A stretch of 64,000 nt of DNA from positions 20,584,596 to 20,648,595 of the forward strand of contig CP099844.1 in the NCBI GenBank assembly GCA_030062745.1, in the 5' to 3' direction. The position numbers and the translations under genes are program-made. Position 1 is the stretch's first letter. Each line of letters opens with the position of its first letter. This document shows, piece after piece, positions 50,801 through 59,800 of this stretch. Under the pieces are notes generated by a model. It was not told the DNA's origin, made no database searches, and saw only the letters and a program-made list of their open reading frames with translations. The DNA is from Capitulum mitella. Lineage: Eukaryota; Arthropoda; Thecostraca; Pollicipedomorpha; Pollicipedidae.

Positions 50801-53800
50801 ATACTCGGTTACCGTCGACTTTTAGAAGGTGACGTATACCAGTCAGCATGGATCTCGGAGATCAGGGGTTCTCGGGCTTCGCGTCTTAACATGTAACACT
50901 GGCGGCAATCGCTGTAGAATTCTCGTGATCATGGCACTCAGATTAACCGAAAATCTGTAATGCTAAGCTTCTTCATCGACACCATTTTTAAGCTGTCGTT
51001 CAGTGAAGTTAGCAGGTAAATTGAACGTACGTGTAATGCAGTTAAATAGCTTACTTCGTACCGTGCAGTTGTCACGCCGATCATTGGCAACGGTGGACGT
51101 GTGCGGAACTTCTACAAGTATTCGTGCTTAAAAGCACTGGCCGCCGCTCGGGACTGATGGGACGAGCGTGGCCCTGGGTGCTGCAGTGGCCGATGGGACG
51201 ACCTCACCTCAGGATGCTGCGGGCCAGCACGGTCAGCCGGTGGTCGCGGCCGGCGAGATGAGCTGGTCTCCGCGCGGCCGGACAGGCCGATTGCCGGATC
51301 GACACGGCATCGGTCATGGGGGCTGGGCAGGCCGGGGACGGGCGGGGCCGGGCCTGCGTGCCTGTCGGCGGGGCGGGGGCAAGGCAGCGCCGCTGGCACC
51401 GTTCCGGGCCATGATAAATAGCCGGCGGCGGCGGCGGCGGCTCCAGTGCTGCGCCCGCCGACGCGCGGGCCGGCCGCCTCCGCCGCCGCCATGGCCTTGT
51501 TCGGCATCATGGCGTGGATGAAGGACAAGACGCTCGAGTGTCCGCACTGCGACGAGGAGCTGCGCGCGGCGCGCGCCCGCAAGCTCTCGTCTCCGGCGCC
51601 GCGCCAGAGCCTGTCGCCGGTGCCGGAGGCGCGCGCCGCCGACCTGTGCCCGCGGCACCGCCGTCTGCGCAAGAGGAGCCTACCTGCCGGCGTGGAGCGG
51701 CAGCGGGGCCCGGAGGACCGGGCGCCGCGGCGGCGGACGGCCGCGGACGGCCAGCGGCGCGGCGGCGGCCCGCCGGAGCGGCCGGTGCCGCCGGCCGGCC
51801 AGGACGGCGGCGGCCGGAAGCCGGGCGGCGGCCGGCAGCAGCAGCGGCAGGAGCAGGCGTGCGGGATGGCGGGGCCCGACCGCGGCGCCGGCCGCTGCCG
51901 CCTGCTGGCCAGCTGCGTGTCGGAGGGGTGCGGCTGTGGCGGAGCTGGACCGCGGGCCCCGGCGGCCGACTCTTGCCGGCTGGCCGAGTGCGGCGGCGAC
52001 AGTCCGCTGTGGCGGCGGCCATCGGACCGGGGCGAACACCGGGTACAGCAGCTGAACGCCGCCATCGCGGCCGAGTACAACCGCGTGTTCGGTGCGGCGT
52101 TCGGGCGGGCGCGCGGCGCGGCGGCGCGGCGCGTCTCGTGCGCGGCGCCCGCCGACCGGCCGCCGCCAACCGCCGCCGCCACCGTGCTGGCCAACGGACC
52201 GCGCCTGCTGGCCGCCCTCGACGACGAGCCGCCCTGCACCTGCGAGTGTACCTGTGAGCCGGAGTCGGCCGGCGCCGAGTCGGACAGTCCGTGGCCGCTG
52301 GCGTCTGCTGAGGCGGACAGCTCTTGGCCGCTGGGGGAAGCCGCCGAGCGCCGGCTGCAGAGGCTGGCGGTGAGCGGCGGGCCGCCGCCGCCGCAGGTGG
52401 TCGGCGCCCGGCCGCGCCTCCTGCCGCTGCCGTGGCGCGCGCCCAACCGGCCCGACCTGCCGGCCACGGCCGAGCTAGGTGAGAGCGACAACTCGTCCTC
52501 GTCCTTGTAGCCGCCGCCGGTGCCGAGCAGTGGGAGGACTCGGAGTACGTCGCGCGGTCCGAGATTTCTACCGGCTCTGCTCCTCTCGGCTGATGGTGGG
52601 CGGACCGGCCGGGCAGCGGCGCCGCACGTGCCGAAGTCTGCCTGCCGAGGGTGCGCAGCGCGTGACAGAAGGGATCGTGTATTCTGCACCCGGAATGTCT
52701 AATTGCGAGGTAGCGGTAGAAAGAGTCGTCCATCTGCCTTGCTTTTGGCCTGTGGATTATGAGATGCTCTCATTGTCTGTATTTGTCCAAGTAGAATAAA
52801 CTCGAGCCGTGATAATAGTTTTAATGAGTTGATATGAGGTCATGCGGCATGGTGCTTGATGAAGCCAATTCTCGAGCGGTGCTGGTAGCTATATGGACGT
52901 GGTATGAGATCATGCGGCATGGTGTTTGCTGAGGCGGCGACGGAGAACGGTAATTGCAAGTTGACTGTCGGGTATATGTGTGTGCCCGTAGGAAGCAGAC
53001 TGGCGGGCACGGCTGAGGCTTTGCGCTCTCCTCTGGGCCGTTGTCGACGGTTCGTTGGAAACGAAAGCAACAGTTGTACGTTTTATTGCATATCTTTACA
53101 AAAGTTACAGAGGGTTGGCTTTTAGGCAAATGTTACATGGCTCGCCTTACTGGGATTTGCATTCTGCTAGGACTCATTTCGTCTCTCTTCAATCATCGCA
53201 AGCACTGAAGAACCGACTGAAGCGCCTACAGTCACCATGATGGCGTGTATTTATGGCATTGCTCTGAGATGGAAGGACCTATAATGCTAGCTGAAAGTAG
53301 CCACCGTCATGCACTGGCTCCAAGACTCGCCGAATATTTCCTGTGGGGAGCTTCAAATAGCATCGACTCCAGAGTGGGATAAACATCACCAGAAAACGGT
53401 TGACTGAGAACGTCAGCAGCTATGCGACCATTGTGCCACTGTTTAGGCGCCCGTTTAGAAGACAGCTTTGAGGCGTAGCCCGCTGTTGGTGTGGAAGATG
53501 GCAGTCTCAGCTGACCAAGGAATGCACGTCCTTTGTCAGTTTTGTGAGTAGTTTGGAATGATTAGTCCCATTGCGATTTCAGCATTCAGTGATGTGTGAA
53601 AATCTGGACACCGAGATTCGGACAAAACGCATCCCTGCAATACGGCATGCTGTTTGTCATTGCATTGCACACATTTGTTTAAGTTATGTCCTTCCTTGCA
53701 GTAGTCTTTTGACGTCTAGGTAAAAAGACAAAACGACTGACGGGGATCATTACTTTCCTCCGTTTGGTGTTGTAGTCGTTTACAGCTGAAGAGCTCCTGG

Positions 53801-56800
53801 CAGTGGGGCGGGAACTCCTCTTCAGTTTGGGGACAAAGAAGCATTTTAGGTCAGTTCTTTCTAGCATCTCCCTTAGGGTCAGTGTTAGATTTCAAAAGAG
53901 CTGGGGACCGCTGCCCATGCCCTCCCCCTCCGCAGGAGCTTTTGGCTCCTGGTGTCCGTTGCGGGATGCGGCGTGCCATTAGCGAGCGCCGCCCGAGGGA
54001 TCTCTGCAGGGGGGCAACGAGCGGTTGGCATGGGAGCGGAGGCGGCAGCGGCATCCGAGATCGGCGTCCCCGGACGTTGGTATCCGAGATCGGCGTCCCC
54101 GGACGTTGGTATCCGAGATTGGCGTCCCCGTACGTTGGTATCCGAGACTGGCGTCCCCGGGCGTTAGTATCTGAGACTGGCGTCCCCGGACGTTTGTATC
54201 CGAGATTGGCGTCCTCGGACGTTGGTATCGGAGACTGGCGTCCCCGTACGTTTGTATCCGAGATTGGCGTCCTCGGACGTTGGTATCGGAGACTGGCGTC
54301 CCCGTACGTTGGTATCCGAGACTGGCGTCCCCGGGCGTTGGTATCCGAGATTGGCGTCCTCGGACGTTGGTATCGGAGACTGGCGTCCCCGTACGTTGGT
54401 ATCGGAGACTGGCGTCCCCGGACGTTTGTATCCGAGATTGGCGTCCTCGGACGTTGGTATCGGAGACTGGCGTCCCCGGACGTTGGTATCCGGGATTAGC
54501 GTCCCCGGGCGTTGGTATCCGAGACTGGCGTCCCCGGACGAGCTGTGTCCGGCGCTGATGGAGACGCATCGATTAGCTGTCTGCTGACTGGCCAGGTTAC
54601 CCAGCAGGAGGCCGGGCTCGATAATCCAGGGTCGTCCGACGGCCGTCTCTGCGGACCTTTGGGAAACCGGACCACCGGAAAATCGGACTGCCGGGGGTAC
54701 AAGGCCGCCGAGGAGCCCGGACCACCCGGGGAGTGGACCACCGGGGAAGCCGGACCACCGGGGAGAGCAGACCGCCGGAGAGACCGGACCACCGGGGAGA
54801 CTGAGCCACCGTAAGACCAAACCACCGGGAAGACGGGACCACCGGGGGACCGGACCATCGGGGGACCGGACCACCGATAGAATGGATCGCCGGGAGACTG
54901 AAGAATGAACCGCAGGGAGATCGGAAAGTGGGACACCGAGAGACCGGAGACCGGACCATCGGGGACTGGAGATCCAGAAGTTGGGTCACTGGGAGACAGG
55001 ACACCGAACACTGGAGACCGGAATACGGGAGGGCGGGACCAACGGGGGACTGGAGACCGGACCACTGATAAAATGGAGATCCCGGGAGACCACGGGAGAC
55101 CACCAGTAGACTAGAGACTAGACCACCTGAAACCGGACCACCGGGCGACTGGACCACCAGGACACCGGAAACCTTTCTGCCGGGAGATCGGAAGCGGGAA
55201 CACCGTGAGACCGGAGACTGGACCACCGGGAGACCAGAGATCGGACCACTGGAGGAAGGGGAACCGGATACCGGAATACCGAGAGGGAGAGGGAGGGGGA
55301 GGGGGCAGAGTCCAGTGTAACCTACAAGAAACACTGTGATTTTAGAGTTCCGTCGTTTTCTGCGAGTGATTCACTTTGGTTGTCTTGGGTTTCTGTTGCA
55401 TGCTGTGAAACTTTTTGGTGGGAGTTCCACGAGACCCTAATGACCAAGTGCCGCTCACCGCACTTTACCCAGTCCAAACCAGTAAAATGCCGAGAAAGAA
55501 CTTTCTCTGCAGTGACATATCGGCCACATCAATGACAGCTACAAAGCTTTAGAAGGGAGTAATTGGGCTTTCCTGTTTTTCTGAACGCCCAGAGTATTGT
55601 TTGGGTGACGTACACCGCTGTATCGTCGATGCTGGGCGGGTTCTTTGGACATGATTGCAAGAAGTGCGCACGGCACGGTCTCCAGGGGTGTGAGCACTAC
55701 TGCTGAGAACAGTGGACTCGCACAGTGAGCGTGATCGTATGTTCTGTGGTGCCTGGTGTGATCGTATGTTCTGTGGTGCCTGGTGGCGCGGGCTTTCTGT
55801 GCGTCCTTCAGTGTGGTTGTGCGGACGTCGGCCCGCTCTTGCCGAGCGGTGTGGCTTCGCGGAGGACCAGAGTTTTGTCTGAGGGCAATTGCCCATTTTT
55901 CCCGTTGCTTTTTGTTCTGTTTTGTTTCTCGTTTCTACATTTTAGCCTTTTCACTCACACAACTGTGTATGAAAATCCTCGGTACTGTACGGGTACCCTG
56001 ATCTGAAAAAACTGACAGAACTTTTTCGGAACAGCTGTCGGAAAGCTCTGCTAACCTCAGTTGCATGTATTCATTCCATTTCATCGCGGCTCCTGTCAGT
56101 CTTTGATTAATGACTTTCGGCAGGTTTTAACGCAATGAACCGACTCATCTTGATTCCATTTATTGAACTCGGTAACATGTGTGACTTGTTACAGTCGTTA
56201 CTGTTCTTACCGTTGAATATGCCGTCATATTTGCCGATTGCGTCTCATTCTCAGACATCCAGGAGTTTTACGAGCTGACCCTGCTCGATGCGTCCAAGTC
56301 TGTGCAGCAGAAGACGAAGGAGACGATGCAGGTGGCCAACAAGTGGGAGAGCTCGTCCCCAATCGGCCCGTGCATCATCGCTGGCCAGGTCAGCTCGGAT
56401 GACAGGAGTGTCCGCCTGTCGTGTGCGTGACGCCTGTCCATCCCCGTCACGCGAGTAGCTCCTGCTTGACCGACGAGATGATGCAGTGATTGCTGCTGTC
56501 GTCGAATTGAGCAGGACGGAAAGGAGGAAAACATGGGCACGTCTTCTGCTGTGCGTGCCCTCTGTCGTCAGGACTGGAAAGCTTTAGTTGAGCTTCCTTT
56601 CGCTGACGGCGCCCGGCAGTCTTCTCGGGATTTAGACAAGCATATTGTCTGCGCACTGGATTTCTCGCTGTTGGGCCACGCTCTGTTCTTCCTTTGCTGA
56701 GCCGATTTATGTTGAACTGGTCCTCACAAGATGCCGCGGTGATGTTCTCAGCCAGAAACCGGCACGCTCCGAACGTTACCTGCAGTTGCAAAGTTCAGTG

Positions 56801-59800
56801 GGGGCCAAAATGAGAGTGCTTGCGTTTTGCCAGAGCGTGGCGTAATAGTTGCGACACTGCTATTACTTGTGCCCGGCGTGACCACAATGATATATTTTAG
56901 TTCACGCGACAAAAACGACAGTGCCGCTGTGTGTTGATACACTTTTGGTGATTGGCTTCAATTTAGTCAGGAACACGACATTCACGTCACAAGACTGTAT
57001 CGCAGCCGAAGGCCAGAACTCGGGCTCTCATGGTATGCTGATACCCCAAGCTGGTGAGAGCTCAGCGCCTCCTGGCCCCCAGTTCCGGCGCGGCTGTAGC
57101 TTAGCTCGTGATGGACGGATTTGGACGGTGAGCTTTCACGGACGGACCGAGAGGTGGCCACGCAGGGCACAAGTCAGGTGGTGGCTTGTGGTTGGGCAGT
57201 CGTGGACCTTCGCTCGCTGTAGGTGACGCCCGTGGTGTCTGTTGAGTCGTTAAATGGCGGTCTCTGGAGAACGTGGATGGTCTTGCCATCTTGCGAACTA
57301 CAAGTAAAACGTCGCCAGCTCCGTAACCATGGCCGCTCGTCCACCCTGATTTCGTGACTTTCTCGTGACTTTAGGCATGTGGAAAGGCTTCCGGTGCGGG
57401 CATATTTTTAGAGTCTAAGTTATCGCCGCAGGAAAGTGCTGGTTTCATTTGGCTTGCCGGAAGCCCACTCATTGCGCACTGACATTTTTCAAAGAACGCT
57501 GTCTGTGGGGAGCCGGCTAGCGGCGGCTGATTACATGGGCCTCAGTGATGAATTCCAGGCAGGGGCTGAAAAGTTGCATGAAAAGTTGGTCCCTTCCGCG
57601 ATAACTTTGTTCGTCCTGGTATTTCGCGCCGATGATGTAGGCTGCTTTGGCAGTTCTCTAAAACAGAGTAGAGAAGCCATTGGCACATCGGACTGTCTTT
57701 GCCGTAGGGTTTATTACGTTTGTCGACGCTCATGGCAGGCGCTGTCTCTGCATTGGTTCAGCGCTAAAAAACGTGCGGTCCTATGAAATGTCGCTAAAGG
57801 TCTGGAGCTTTCAGCAGAACAGAACTCGTCATATAGTTTCAATGGGTGCGAATAATCTTTTGTTTTTGTAGATGGCAACTGGGTAAGGGAAAAATCAGAA
57901 CCGTTTGATGTGTCAGAATCTTACAGTGTTATATCAGTCCTTTTACCATTTCTTGTATTTTAGTGTCATTTAGAAAAAAAAAGTTTGTCATCCACTACCA
58001 TGACGGTTTCTTTGGGCACTGGCTTAAGTGGTTAAATTCCGTCCCTAAATTAGGGGAAAATGAGGTACCGTTTACATTTGTTTTCGCACTCCCAGTTTGC
58101 CGCGTGAAAAGTACGAAGAGTCAGTCCGGGCTTTACTCTCGGATGCTGACATGCATATTGCCGCGAAAAGGTTTTGGTTCACCAAGTCTTGCAGCTCTTC
58201 GAGCCTTTCAGACCTTGTTCTGGTTTTTCATTTCAACCCTCAATAAAGGACATGCCGAGGAACGAAGAAATGGAGTCGTGCGATCACGTATTTTGGTACA
58301 ATTTCACCCAGATGGATGGCGTGCGAGACAGTAGAAACGGAACCGCGTGTTGCCTTCAGACATTAAAAAGGGCGTACACCAGCTTCCTTATCGAATTATC
58401 CCGCTTTAGCAGCGTCCAGAGGGCAGCCAACGGCCGCCGTCGGCCGTCGGTAAAAATATCCGCCTCCGCCTCCGGCGCCGCGCCGCGCCGCCGCCGCCGC
58501 CGCCACTGCCGCCGTCTCGGTGCGTCTCGGCGGCAGCCGCCTGCCGTCTGTCGTCGCCGTCGGCGGCGGGCGGTCGGGCGGCGGTCGGCCGCCGGCCGGC
58601 GTCATGATTGACTGGGTCTCCATCGTACGGGCGTCGCGGCGGCGCTCCTCGCAGCGCGGCCGGCCCGGCCAGTGGCAGCGGCCGCGCGGCCGGCGCCGCC
58701 CCGTACCGCAGTACTACGACGACGACGCCTGCTGCGGCGGCTGCCTGGGCGGACACGCGGCCGCCGCCGCCTACCCGGTGAGTGGCGACCGCGCGCTGCC
58801 GCCGCCCGGCCGGCAGATCAGGGGAGCTGGCCGTCCCCTCGCGGCTGTAGGTCCGACCGACCGGCTAGAGGCGACACTTGTCGCTCCTGCCGCGACCAGG
58901 TCCGGCCAGGTCTGGAACCAGAGCTCAGTGGCCACTTCTGATTGTCGCGGTGGCCGACTTTAGGGACAGATGTGCACTGGATATGATTTCATGTGCCACA
59001 GTCGGACAGCACCTGCACAGATTTGTTCGGTACCAGACCTGAGCGCTGTGTGTGGTCTGTCCCTGATAGAAGTGCGTAATCAGCTGTGGCCGGTTATTCA
59101 CGATGGTGGTGCGTGAGAGCAGTGACTTAGGCCTGTTCCATATCCACATGGTGTGGTGGTGGTTTGACTGAGGCAGGAAGGATCTTCCTGCTGTGGACGG
59201 CGGAACTGTGCATTACTTAGTTATCCCATGATGCAATTTTTAGTCGCTCATGAGGCAGACTGCGCCGCACGTGACACTAAATATGCTGGTAGGTGTATTG
59301 CGGTCTTCTGAACAGCTTGGTCCTCTCCTGGTTTACGATGAAATGACCTGGGGCCGAGAGTTGACATAGTAACTCGCAGATAGTGGCTAATCATGGCTAA
59401 ATAGAAAAACTGCCATTGCAAGGAAACTTGTCATATTTGTGTTTCTTGAGCATTCATCTTGTAGATCGTCAGTTTTCTTTACAATATCAGACCGCCAGTT
59501 CGTCGCCATAAAGCCACATCTCATTTTACGATCACTTTTCGTTGCCGAGTTTAAATCAGAATCGCGTCCTGATGGGGTGGCCTTGCGCCGTCTGTTGCTA
59601 CATTATCCCTCGTCGACACGATCTTGTACGCTGTATACGATATGGGGCTTATTGGGCTCATCCATCAGGTCCGGTGCATGTCGGCAATCCTCGCCGCACT
59701 GATATGCGCCGGATTGCTCTCTTTCTGAGGGAAAGGAGATGATGGACCTTTGCTCTTAGCTGACTAGGGGGTTTCTTTGCTCAGCGCTGTATCGCGTATC

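Noticed and set aside
51112-52733. Long open frames on the - strand (525 and 408 codons)
   Set aside because: They lie in about 75-80% GC DNA where several frames on both strands are open together; the peptides are A/R/P-rich without domains, and the + strand has the better start and donor.
54057-54545. CRISPR-like regular repeats
   Set aside because: Units are directly adjacent with no unique spacers, and the window is clearly eukaryotic.
53882-54874. Open frames with a 29-residue repeat
   Set aside because: A 29-bp minisatellite read in rotating frames; no start or splice context and open on both strands.
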